Source of the DNA: JBAXQQ01 sp037131695
GTDB taxonomy: Bacteria > Armatimonadota > Hebobacteria > CAIYQO01
Direction of reading: 5' to 3'
Length of the DNA stretch: 64,000 nucleotides
NCBI GenBank assembly: GCA_964638715.1
Contig: CAZWZF010000013.1
Coordinates: 1 to 64,000 of the forward strand
In this document: positions 25,269 through 33,171 of the stretch, piece by piece
How positions within the stretch are numbered: the stretch's first letter is position 1
Layout: each line of letters opens with the position of its first letter
Notes under the pieces: model-generated
Database searches by the model: none
What the model was told of the DNA's origin: nothing
The model's input: only the letters and a program-made list of their open reading frames with translations
Program-made: the position numbers and the translations under genes

Positions 25269-27677
25269 TTAATCCTTCTTATCGGTTGTTTTGTCAGCTG
25301 AAAATACCATACCCTCGCCGACCTTTATATACACCGTAACGCGGTACAGGCGCAGATCGGTGGCACCGGCGGGCGCGGGCTGCCAGCGGGTGGGCAGCAC
25401 GGTGCGGGCGTCCTTTAGCATTTCGCGCAGGAACTCTGGCGATGGCTTGCCAATCGTCGACAGGTTCTTGTTGTTCTGCCGGCACGCCAGCACAGCGACT
25501 TCCGCCACCTTGGCTTGATTATCCAGATACGGATTGGTCGCGCCAAAACCAGTCGCCAACACCAGCGCCTTCATTCCCTCTCCAGTCCCGGCCAGGCGTA
25601 TCTGCGGATTCATCGTGTTGAACCCGGCGCCAATCAAGGTGAAACGTCCGACGAAACCGTCCAGATCAACACTGGCAAGATCCCGCCGTGCTTCCTTGCC
25701 GGGCAGCGTGGCGATAGTGCCGTTGAAGAAGGTAAGATTACCACGATCGGTTAGGTGAATATAACGTGGCTCCGCGTCCTTGGTGCTCACCGCGGTCTCG
25801 TACCAGGTGTCCCAAACGACCAGTTTGCCGCCGTGCTTGACCACGTGCGTCTGCTGGTTGTTGGAGCCGGAACCGCCGAAGAAACCCATCCACGCGGTGG
25901 TCTTGTCACCGCCACCGATGACAGTCAGGCCTGGTCCGGTATTACCACCGGGACCACCTCCCTGCGCCTCGACACGGGTTTGGGTCAGGCCGTCAAAGAG
26001 CATGCCCAGCCGCGTGCAGTCGCAGGCGCAGGCCTGGTCAAGCAGAATCTGTCCGTTCCGCTGATCAAGGTTCTCGGCGACGATACCCCGGCCTAAGATT
26101 TGTCCCTTCGAGTTCCAGATGCCGGCGATGCGAAAATCGCGCAATGTCGCCCGGGCGGGACCGGCAATATGGAGCATAGTACCCTCGTTGACCCCTTCCC
26201 AGACGAGAGTCGTCTGCTGGCCGTCTCCGATGAGTTGGAGATCGGAGCCGGCGGGGATATTTAGGGTTGCTGCGACGGGATAGCGGCCCGCGGGTAGGTG
26301 GACCACCGGCTGTTGACCCACGAGTTTGACGGCTTCATCAATAGCGGCCTGGATTTCCACGCCAGTGGCGCCGACCTTAAGGTCAAAGACATGCCGCTCT
26401 GTTCGCGGTGCCGTAGGCGGCAGGTAAGGCGCGGTCAAGTCGGCCTTGGCGTAATCGAACGTCTCATCATCCTGGACAGTCAAATCGCCCTTTACCTCAA
26501 TCCGAGATGCGCCGAAGAACCGATTGCCAATACTGATACACTGCGCCCCGTCGGTGGGCGGCGTGACCTGAACGACAGGCTTGTCGCCTGCGGGCTTCAC
26601 CACGAAGGTATTGTCCAGCAGCAGCAGCGGGCCGTGCTGATTCACGAAAATCGGCGTGGAGTCCAGCGGATTGAGGATGCGGTTGCCCTGCAGCGAGTGG
26701 ACCGCGCCATAGGTGTCTTCAGGCTGCCACTTACCCCAATAGTTGTCCTTGCCGTAGCCTTCCGGCCGGATCGTCTCCAAAAAACGCCGCGAGCCGATAG
26801 AGGTGTTAAAGCGGATTCCGAAGTAGCTGCAATGCCCGGTGCGGATATCAGCCACTTTTGACCCACGAAAGACGTTACGATAGAGATGGAAATGACCGCC
26901 GCCATATTCGCCTGTTGCACAATTTGTGGCACCAACATTGCAGTCTATGAACTCACTGTCCCATACCCACCAGTCCAGAGCATTAAAACTCTCGATACTA
27001 AGGCCGGCTTCGGAACAACGGATGAACTTGCAGCGTTTGACCAGTGTCTCTGCGTCCATCCCGTGGTTGTAATTGGTGATTTTGCCGTCCGCGCCTAAGT
27101 GCGCCACCACAGCCCCACCGATGATGCCGCGACCAACGTCCTGAAAAACCTCGTCAGCGTGCTCCATGTAAGTACCCGGAGGTCCTCCATTTTCCTTATC
27201 TTCAGGATTCCATTGATGGGCCACTGCCGCGCGGGCCTTGCCCTGGCCGTCCCAGGTAATGCGTCCAAACTTCGAGTAGCTCACACCGTGCAGCGTAAGG
27301 ATGGCTTCGCCAACCGGACCGTCATAACGCACGATAGTCTTAGCCGGATCCTCACCCAACAGCGCCACGTCAATACGGTTTCGCCAGACCAGTGGCGCGG
27401 TGATACGGTAGATGCCAGCGGGAAGGTAAAGCACATACGGAGCGCCCGGCTTGCCCTTGCCATGTTCGGCCAAGGACTCAAGTCCCGCCTTGAACGCGGC
27501 GGTATCATCGGCTACTCCGTCCCCTACCGCCTTGAAATCAGTTTTTAAATTCTTCCAACTGGCAAACGGTCCATTAAACTCTTCTGACGGCAATAACGCA
27601 CTATTCTTAGCCGCAAAACCAGTAATGCTAAAAATTGCCAGCAGCGATAATAAAATCGCAATAAATGTAAACTTCAT
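25269..27677 (-). CDS. Secreted protein with two pectate-lyase-type beta-helices
   Basis: A signal peptide (about 1-22) is followed by FKAVGDGVADDTAAFKAGLE, the pectate_lyase_3 signature, and a first parallel beta-helix to about residue 400. A second begins near residue 435 (ATGVEIQAAIDEAVKLVG, then VVHLPAGRYPVAATLNIP) and runs to about 780. Tandem helices of this kind occur in exported polysaccharide-binding or -cleaving proteins. ATG 27677 is chosen because AAAGGTGG lies 5 nt upstream; the GTG at 27686 overlaps that site. It starts 1 nt after the stop of the esterase gene. It is markedly GC-rich compared with the esterase before it, a sign of different origin. Confidence 0.82.
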   Translation of the reverse strand: MKFTFIAILLSLLAIFSITGFAAKNSALLPSEEFNGPFASWKNLKTDFKAVGDGVADDTAAFKAGLESLAEHGKGKPGAPYVLYLPAGIYRITAPLVWRNRIDVALLGEDPAKTIVRYDGPVGEAILTLHGVSYSKFGRITWDGQGKARAAVAHQWNPEDKENGGPPGTYMEHADEVFQDVGRGIIGGAVVAHLGADGKITNYNHGMDAETLVKRCKFIRCSEAGLSIESFNALDWWVWDSEFIDCNVGATNCATGEYGGGHFHLYRNVFRGSKVADIRTGHCSYFGIRFNTSIGSRRFLETIRPEGYGKDNYWGKWQPEDTYGAVHSLQGNRILNPLDSTPIFVNQHGPLLLLDNTFVVKPAGDKPVVQVTPPTDGAQCISIGNRFFGASRIEVKGDLTVQDDETFDYAKADLTAPYLPPTAPRTERHVFDLKVGATGVEIQAAIDEAVKLVGQQPVVHLPAGRYPVAATLNIPAGSDLQLIGDGQQTTLVWEGVNEGTMLHIAGPARATLRDFRIAGIWNSKGQILGRGIVAENLDQRNGQILLDQACACDCTRLGMLFDGLTQTRVEAQGGGPGGNTGPGLTVIGGGDKTTAWMGFFGGSGSNNQQTHVVKHGGKLVVWDTWYETAVSTKDAEPRYIHLTDRGNLTFFNGTIATLPGKEARRDLASVDLDGFVGRFTLIGAGFNTMNPQIRLAGTGEGMKALVLATGFGATNPYLDNQAKVAEVAVLACRQNNKNLSTIGKPSPEFLREMLKDARTVLPTRWQPAPAGATDLRLYRVTVYIKVGEGMVFSADKTTDKKD

Positions 27678-27678
27678 C

Positions 27679-29148
27679 TTAACCACCTTTTTTTATATTT
27701 ATGCAAAATGGTGAGGCAGGCAACCCATTTTTATTTACCAGGTTTCGGATTAAACCATCCCGCCATCCGTAACGAACAGCAACAGGATTTTGTACCTTCA
27801 CATTTGAAACCAATATATTCTCTCCATCTATATTTGCAGTGGCAGGTATAAAAATACCATCATAACCAGAAATTTCAAAACTCTTCAATTCACCGCCATC
27901 AGCAGTCGCTAATCCCATGCCAACGTGTGAAAAAGTTAAGCATACGCTGCCGTCTACAGCTGTTGCAATATCCGGCAATGGTCCAGAATATTCAATTTTT
28001 TCATTATACGCCAAAGCTCGTGCTGCCAATGCAAGGCGTTCTCCTACCGGCTTTTTATTCAACGGATGCAGCCCAGAATCAGTATCTATACATACCACCA
28101 TGGCAGTATTGGGTAGTATTAAAGCTTGCCGCTGCGCCTCACGCAATCCTGAATAACTTTCACCACCTATAGAGGCTAACTGAACATACAAAAAAGGGAA
28201 ATCACTGATACCCCATTGCCGGCGCCAATCGCGAATTAACGTCATAAAATGAACAGCATAATTATCCGGTTTCGCGGCATTCGCTTCACCCTGATACCAG
28301 ATAACACCTTTCATGCCATACGGAACAAAAGGTGCAAGCATGCCATTATAAAGAACTGTCGGCGTGCTGCGATGATTAATTGGATTAACTGTCAGTGGAT
28401 TGTTTTTAAGGTTTTTCTGATATTCATCCCATGCTGTATCCCATTCAGTCATTGCGTTTTTCATACTCAATTCGCTGCGAGCAGATTCGTTGCTTATCCA
28501 TGCCTCAACACATGACCCGCCAAGAGTAACATTTAACAGTCCAACTGGAACTTTCAGTTTTTGATGAATAGCACGAGCAAAGAAAAAAGGAATAGCAGCA
28601 AACTTTGCAGATGTTTGCGGACTGCAGACTATCCAATTTCCTCCGCTATCTTTCTTCGGTTCAAATACCATGGTTTTATCGTCAAAAGGCACTGTAAGCA
28701 TGCGAATTTGCGGATAATCAGAATCAGCAATTTCTTTTTCAAAATCAGTAACCCCACCGGCGATCCAACTCCTTTCCGATTTGCCAAGCAGCATCTGCAT
28801 ATTCGATTGACCGGAACACAGCCATACTTCACCAAAATATACATCCTGCAGATTAACTGAAGTTTTACCTGTTATTGTAATGTTAAAAGGCCCGCCTGCC
28901 GCATGTTTGTTTAATCGAATCAGCCACTTCCCATCTTTATCCGCAATGGTTCTCTTCTTTTCACGATCCAATGCAACAATAATTTTATCACCCGGCTCTG
29001 CCCATCCCCAAATCGGTACTTTAACATTCCGCTGTAATACCATGTGATCTGAAAATACCGAAGGGATAGTCAATTCAATTCCAAATACCTGGTAGATACT
29101 GGTAAAAGCCAGAGTTATAATGATATAAATAAATATCAGCCTTTTCAT
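27679..29148 (-). CDS. Secreted sialate O-acetylesterase-like carbohydrate esterase
   Basis: A signal peptide (about 1-23) and a small beta domain (PSVFSDHMVLQRN) precede LCSGQSNMQM with the nucleophile Ser115, GVIWYQGEANA and, near residue 365, DSGLHPLNKKPVGERLA, which supplies the catalytic histidine. This is the full motif set of the SASA/DUF303 family (489 aa, usual length). The enzyme removes O-acetyl groups from sugars such as sialic acid or acetylated hemicelluloses; sialic acid need not be the real substrate. ATG 29148 follows GAGGA. It is the first gene of the minus-strand operon that runs to 19521; no GGAACGTTCC operator is seen upstream. Confidence 0.9.
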   Translation of the reverse strand: MKRLIFIYIIITLAFTSIYQVFGIELTIPSVFSDHMVLQRNVKVPIWGWAEPGDKIIVALDREKKRTIADKDGKWLIRLNKHAAGGPFNITITGKTSVNLQDVYFGEVWLCSGQSNMQMLLGKSERSWIAGGVTDFEKEIADSDYPQIRMLTVPFDDKTMVFEPKKDSGGNWIVCSPQTSAKFAAIPFFFARAIHQKLKVPVGLLNVTLGGSCVEAWISNESARSELSMKNAMTEWDTAWDEYQKNLKNNPLTVNPINHRSTPTVLYNGMLAPFVPYGMKGVIWYQGEANAAKPDNYAVHFMTLIRDWRRQWGISDFPFLYVQLASIGGESYSGLREAQRQALILPNTAMVVCIDTDSGLHPLNKKPVGERLALAARALAYNEKIEYSGPLPDIATAVDGSVCLTFSHVGMGLATADGGELKSFEISGYDGIFIPATANIDGENILVSNVKVQNPVAVRYGWRDGLIRNLVNKNGLPASPFCINIKKGG

Positions 29149-29210
29149 ATTTTCCTCGTATAATATTACTATTCAGGACTTTAGCGTAATAAATCACTCC
29201 CCGTAAATTG

Positions 29211-29243
29211 AGCCGGACTTGCGTCCCTTTCCATACGGTGACT
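29211..29243 (-). repeat. 33-bp dispersed repeat, single copy
   Basis: Identical over all 33 bases to the two arms at 56999-57031 and 57112-57144. It runs from AGCCGGACTTGCG to ATACGGTGACT on the plus strand. Here only one arm is present. Confidence 0.85.
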
Positions 29244-29284
29244 GATTATTAATAACATCTTCTACAAATCTTGGCCTTCATTAT

Positions 29285-29312
29285 TGTGTAGAAATATTCA
29301 TATTTCTACACA
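29285..29312. terminator. Hairpin, possible terminator
   Basis: TGTGTAGAAATA and TATTTCTACACA pair perfectly around a TTCA loop. Only four T follow on the plus strand, so intrinsic termination would be weak; it lies downstream of the minus-strand 1167-aa gene. Confidence 0.4.
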
Positions 29313-29335
29313 TTTTCGATTTATTAAAACCCGGT

Positions 29336-29377
29336 GGGACAGACACCATCATGGCTTCGCCATTCGGTGTCAGTCCC
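29336..29377. repeat. REP-like palindrome
   Basis: Arms GGGACAGACACC and GGTGTCAGTCCC flank a smaller ATGGC/GCCAT stem with a TTCG loop. This resembles palindromic elements scattered in many environmental genomes. Confidence 0.6.
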
Positions 29378-29455
29378 TGATTTACTCTCAAAAAATATTA
29401 AAAAACAATCTAACATTTAGAAAAAATAGGTTTTGCATGTACCTTGTAACTTTAC

Positions 29456-32400
29456 TTATTTCAGTCTTGCCTGTATATCCTCATCTTTCAAAAACTTCCC
29501 GGTAAGCGATACCAGCCAGCCATCAACGTCGTTCTGTTTCCATGGCTTCAGCGAACTTGTCACATCCTTCGCATTCAATGACACCTGCGGTTTACCTTTT
29601 ACACCGGAAATAAACAATACCGTTGCGGGAATTTTCTCATCTTGCGGTCGATATACACCGGTGAAAGGATAGTATTTAATATCAATTATTTTAGAATCTT
29701 TTACCATCCAACTGCCCATTGAACAGGCACCATCTGCAACAATTTTTACTCCGCCAGGTTCAGTAAAACTGTAATCGATATAATTTGGCAATGGATTTGT
29801 CGCTATGAATAGATTCTTCTTCGGGAAAGCATGCAGGAAGATATTCAACTCTGGATGACGGGTTCCACGTTCAATTACCGCGCCGTTTTTCTCCAGTTTT
29901 TTCCTACCCATCTGCGATACCGGAGTATCCTGCCAGAGTGAATTAGCCTTCATTATCGAATAAGGATCAGTGCCATTAACGGTGAAACTATCCCATTTTG
30001 CCGATAAACTATCTTTGCCGGTTGTATATGTTACACTATCTTTGCTGCTGTCGAGTTTCGCCTCGCGAATATGTGCCTGAAACTTTTCAAATGAGCCATA
30101 TTCAATCATATCACCCATTTCTACCACAAATCCGGTTTGTGCGCTGTCAAGTTTCTTTAACATATCCGCGCTGATGGCAGCATCTTTTTTATACAGATAA
30201 GCATTAATCAGCAATGCCGGTTGGATATTAGTGCCTTCATGGTATGCCTGGTTTTGCGGTTTTCCGGCTTCCAATCCAATCTCAATATCTCTGCCCAAAT
30301 CATCGGTTGATAACGGTCGAATGGCGATATAACTCACACCATCCTGAATGGTAATAATCTGACCATAACTCGCGGTGGTAGGGAGTGCATCTACTTTCTT
30401 ATCGTCAATAAAAATTGACCATGTTGCTGCCGGTTTTTCGTAATTAAACAGCGCGGCGGTGCATTGTACGCTTTTAATATCCTGTGCAGGTAGTGACTTC
30501 TGCCCGAATTGATGTGCAGCAGCCTGTTGGGCAATTACGCCGGATTGCGGTCTGGCAATCATTATCAATTTGTTACCATGCTGGTAGGTGCGGTATTTCC
30601 CCTGTTCTGTAATAACACCGGCGCCATCGTCGCCTATCTGCGTCTGGTTAAAACCTACTCGCATATCCAATGTCCCGATGTCATGCATACTTTCCGGTCG
30701 TTCTGCCTTGCGGCGCCAGTGCCCAAGTACATGTACGCGCTGTGGTGACAAACGGATACTGGACAGACCATAATTAACACCGAAATATGTGCAAACACAA
30801 TCGCCGTCTGCCACAACTTTTTTCTCAACCATTGATGACCACGGCAGTGGTTTTTCATCCAGCATCTCTACAAACCATGGCTCAGACCATGGTCCGGACA
30901 TGCTTTGCAACGCGACAGAGGCCGCCGGGTAATCATGTCCCCATGTTGTGGCTCCGAGTTCCGGCAAGTTATGAGTATCCATGTCGCTCAGTGCGCCTTT
31001 TGGAGATAAAACATGAAGAATATGATACAAGCCATCCTGCTGACCGAGAACGTGTTCGTAATATGTCCTGCTGGCTGGCCCCATCAACTTTTTCAAGTTG
31101 GGATGGTAACCATTGCATAAATCATTTACAGTTTTGAATAATATACTCTGACCAGCCATTTTATCTTCAGGCTTTTCACAAAAATCAGGGAACAACTTGT
31201 TGCCAGCAGTGGCAATAGCCCAATAGTAATGGTCGATATATTCCTGACCTACCCCGGAGTTGTACGTCCACATCCAGAATGGAAACTGCATCAATCCCGC
31301 CCGGCCATCTGCCATGGCATTTTCTGAACCTATAATCTGTCCATTCAGTAATGAACCGGCCGAAGCACTGGAATTAAAGTTGGCTGTGCTCATCTCGCGG
31401 GTGAAACCAGACCGGTAATAACTCTTATTGCCGCGCCAATCGCCAGTCAGTTTATAATAGGTATCACCCTGGTTCCATTCCGCCGGTTTGCCGGCTTTTG
31501 ACTTTCCTACTCTCGGGTCGTCCACCATCGGATGAACTAATTTGCCGGAAGTATCATCATAAGTGCGGCGAAGCGTCGGGTCCATTTGAGTTTCTTTATC
31601 CGGCATCAGCCAGGCATTCCAACTGCGCAGTATAGATTCCTGTACCGGGCCAGGCATAGCCTCGCGATAACTGTACCATTGAGTTGCGTTATCAGCACCG
31701 GTCAAATGCCCTTCCCAGTAACGCGGCGGACGTCCATTCACCCAATCCAGCCATGACAAATATACCGCGTAATCCGCATCAAACTTTTCATTATTCTTCT
31801 TTGCTTCACGAGTGCCGACTTCTATAGCACGATTTATAACATACTGCGGTACAGCACGATAATAAAAAGGCTGCACTTTACCCGCACTCTCTAAACCCAT
31901 AAGATCCTGCACATGTTTATACTGCCATTCCGGCATCCATGTTGGTTTTGCCATAAATTTATCATTAAGTTTTGCTACTTCTGCTGATGTGGGAACCACA
32001 GTAGTCGCTGTACCATCAGGTTTTTCTTTAAACTTTTCAGCCATTGCCGCAATATCTGCCGCTTCGGGTAAGGTTACCTTCTCAGCCTTGCCCGGTTTGA
32101 AAGTCACAACAAGATTTGGCTTTTTAATTAAAATAGCGCGGGGACCAGTACTGATGGCCCATTCGTATGCGCCTTGAAAATAACGCGCGTCATAAACTTC
32201 CTGTTTGCTGATGATGAAACCGCAATCAGAAAGCAGTCGCAATCGATCTGCCAGCGTCTTACCATAAGCAGCATCAGCCAATAAATTGGTAATATCCATC
32301 CGGCCTTCGGGGTGATACGACGACACTTCTGTCGGGCCAAACTGCGCGGGATAACGATCTTCAGCAGTATCAGAAGCGCCAAATTTCTTCCAGTAAACAG

Positions 32401-32959
32401 CATTTTTAACTGCTGCATTATAAGTCGGACCGTTAGCGGCGTCAGCCTGCCATGGTTTGCGCAAAGCATAGGCAAGGGCATGCCAGTTGGGACGCTGTTC
32501 GCGATAAAGGCGGTCGCAATCCCAGTTTGGCCGATAGCGATAACCGTCCGCACTCGGGTAATCAGGACCAGACCCTTGCGGCCATATCTCTTCATCAAGG
32601 TAGGGAAGCACTAACTCAACCTTGTCTATAACATTGCCTTCTGCAAGAGTATCTGCAATCTTTTTTGCGGCATCCGGGAAACGTACCAGCAAATTGCGAT
32701 GTACAGCGTCAAACGCCAGTGGTCCGGCTTTAACGCCATTCCATACCGCCGTCTGTCCGCGATCCTTCACCACGCTGTCTTTCAACAACCGTTCGCCATT
32801 CTCGGCAACAGGAATCACCATATCCCAATGCGCACGAAAACCGCTCATGCCCGCCGTCTGCGGCGCGTCGATTGTTATCACCACCGGTTCGACAGCAAAA
32901 ACCGAAACACAAAAGGTCGCAATCAGCAATAGTAAAACAACAATAAAAGATACTTTCAT
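29456..32959 (-). CDS. Secreted protein of unknown family, 1167 aa
   Basis: A clear signal peptide (about 1-23, MKVSFIVVLLLLIATFCVSV) starts the protein. The rest is rich in Trp and Tyr, as in glycan-active proteins. The middle (about 400-700) looks helical and toroid-like (QPFYYRAVPQYVINRAIEVG; GVGQEYIDHYYWAIATAGN; HPNLKKLMGPASRTYYEHV), and the C-terminal 450 residues look beta-rich. That C-terminal part shares a run of motifs with the 613-aa protein at 17-1858. I infer a large polysaccharide lyase or hydrolase but see no catalytic motif I can name. ATG 32959 follows AAGGGG by 6 nt; the upstream in-frame codons to 33001 lie within the leader. A promoter with a GGAACGTTCC operator precedes it. 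Confidence 0.75.
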   Translation of the reverse strand: MKVSFIVVLLLLIATFCVSVFAVEPVVITIDAPQTAGMSGFRAHWDMVIPVAENGERLLKDSVVKDRGQTAVWNGVKAGPLAFDAVHRNLLVRFPDAAKKIADTLAEGNVIDKVELVLPYLDEEIWPQGSGPDYPSADGYRYRPNWDCDRLYREQRPNWHALAYALRKPWQADAANGPTYNAAVKNAVYWKKFGASDTAEDRYPAQFGPTEVSSYHPEGRMDITNLLADAAYGKTLADRLRLLSDCGFIISKQEVYDARYFQGAYEWAISTGPRAILIKKPNLVVTFKPGKAEKVTLPEAADIAAMAEKFKEKPDGTATTVVPTSAEVAKLNDKFMAKPTWMPEWQYKHVQDLMGLESAGKVQPFYYRAVPQYVINRAIEVGTREAKKNNEKFDADYAVYLSWLDWVNGRPPRYWEGHLTGADNATQWYSYREAMPGPVQESILRSWNAWLMPDKETQMDPTLRRTYDDTSGKLVHPMVDDPRVGKSKAGKPAEWNQGDTYYKLTGDWRGNKSYYRSGFTREMSTANFNSSASAGSLLNGQIIGSENAMADGRAGLMQFPFWMWTYNSGVGQEYIDHYYWAIATAGNKLFPDFCEKPEDKMAGQSILFKTVNDLCNGYHPNLKKLMGPASRTYYEHVLGQQDGLYHILHVLSPKGALSDMDTHNLPELGATTWGHDYPAASVALQSMSGPWSEPWFVEMLDEKPLPWSSMVEKKVVADGDCVCTYFGVNYGLSSIRLSPQRVHVLGHWRRKAERPESMHDIGTLDMRVGFNQTQIGDDGAGVITEQGKYRTYQHGNKLIMIARPQSGVIAQQAAAHQFGQKSLPAQDIKSVQCTAALFNYEKPAATWSIFIDDKKVDALPTTASYGQIITIQDGVSYIAIRPLSTDDLGRDIEIGLEAGKPQNQAYHEGTNIQPALLINAYLYKKDAAISADMLKKLDSAQTGFVVEMGDMIEYGSFEKFQAHIREAKLDSSKDSVTYTTGKDSLSAKWDSFTVNGTDPYSIMKANSLWQDTPVSQMGRKKLEKNGAVIERGTRHPELNIFLHAFPKKNLFIATNPLPNYIDYSFTEPGGVKIVADGACSMGSWMVKDSKIIDIKYYPFTGVYRPQDEKIPATVLFISGVKGKPQVSLNAKDVTSSLKPWKQNDVDGWLVSLTGKFLKDEDIQARLK

Positions 32960-33011
32960 TTTATTCCCCTTGATAAAAACAGCAATTTTAATCTTTGACA
33001 CGATTAAAATA

Positions 33012-33055
33012 GGAACGTTCCATTAAGATTTTACATTTTTTAGAGAAAATGTGAA
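33012..33055 (-). promoter_or_regulatory. Promoter and operator of the 1167-aa protein gene
   Basis: On the minus strand TTCACA (33055-33050), a 16-nt spacer and TAAAAT (33033-33028) are followed by the operator GGAACGTTCC (33021-33012) in the context ATGGAACGTTCCTA. The operator is 52 nt upstream of the chosen ATG. Confidence 0.75.
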
Positions 33056-33089
33056 AATAAATTCTGAATATCTACCACTTTAAACTTTG

Positions 33090-33117
33090 TAGGGGCAATC
33101 CCCTGTGGTTGCCCCTA
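33090..33117. repeat. GGGGCAA/TTGCCCC intergenic palindrome
   Basis: TAGGGGCAA and TTGCCCCTA pair over 9 bp around a 10-nt loop. It sits just after the GH141-like gene (minus strand) and resembles a widespread intergenic repeat; it may also mark the end of that transcript, though no T-run follows. Confidence 0.55.
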
Positions 33118-33171
33118 ACCTCTATAAATTAGATATGTATTAAATTTTTAATCTAAATGATTCAATCACAC

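Larger units (their letters stand above)
29149..29455. other. Gene-free spacer holding three repeats or hairpins
   Basis: In order it contains a 33-bp repeat copy (29211-29243), a 12-bp perfect hairpin (29285-29312) and a REP-like palindrome (29336-29377). No recognisable promoter with an operator and no coding remnant of more than a few codons was seen. Confidence 0.6.

Noticed and set aside
26298..26861. Plus-strand open frame of 187 codons
   Set aside because: Antisense shadow of the GC-rich double pectate-lyase-like gene, where low stop frequency makes long false frames likely.
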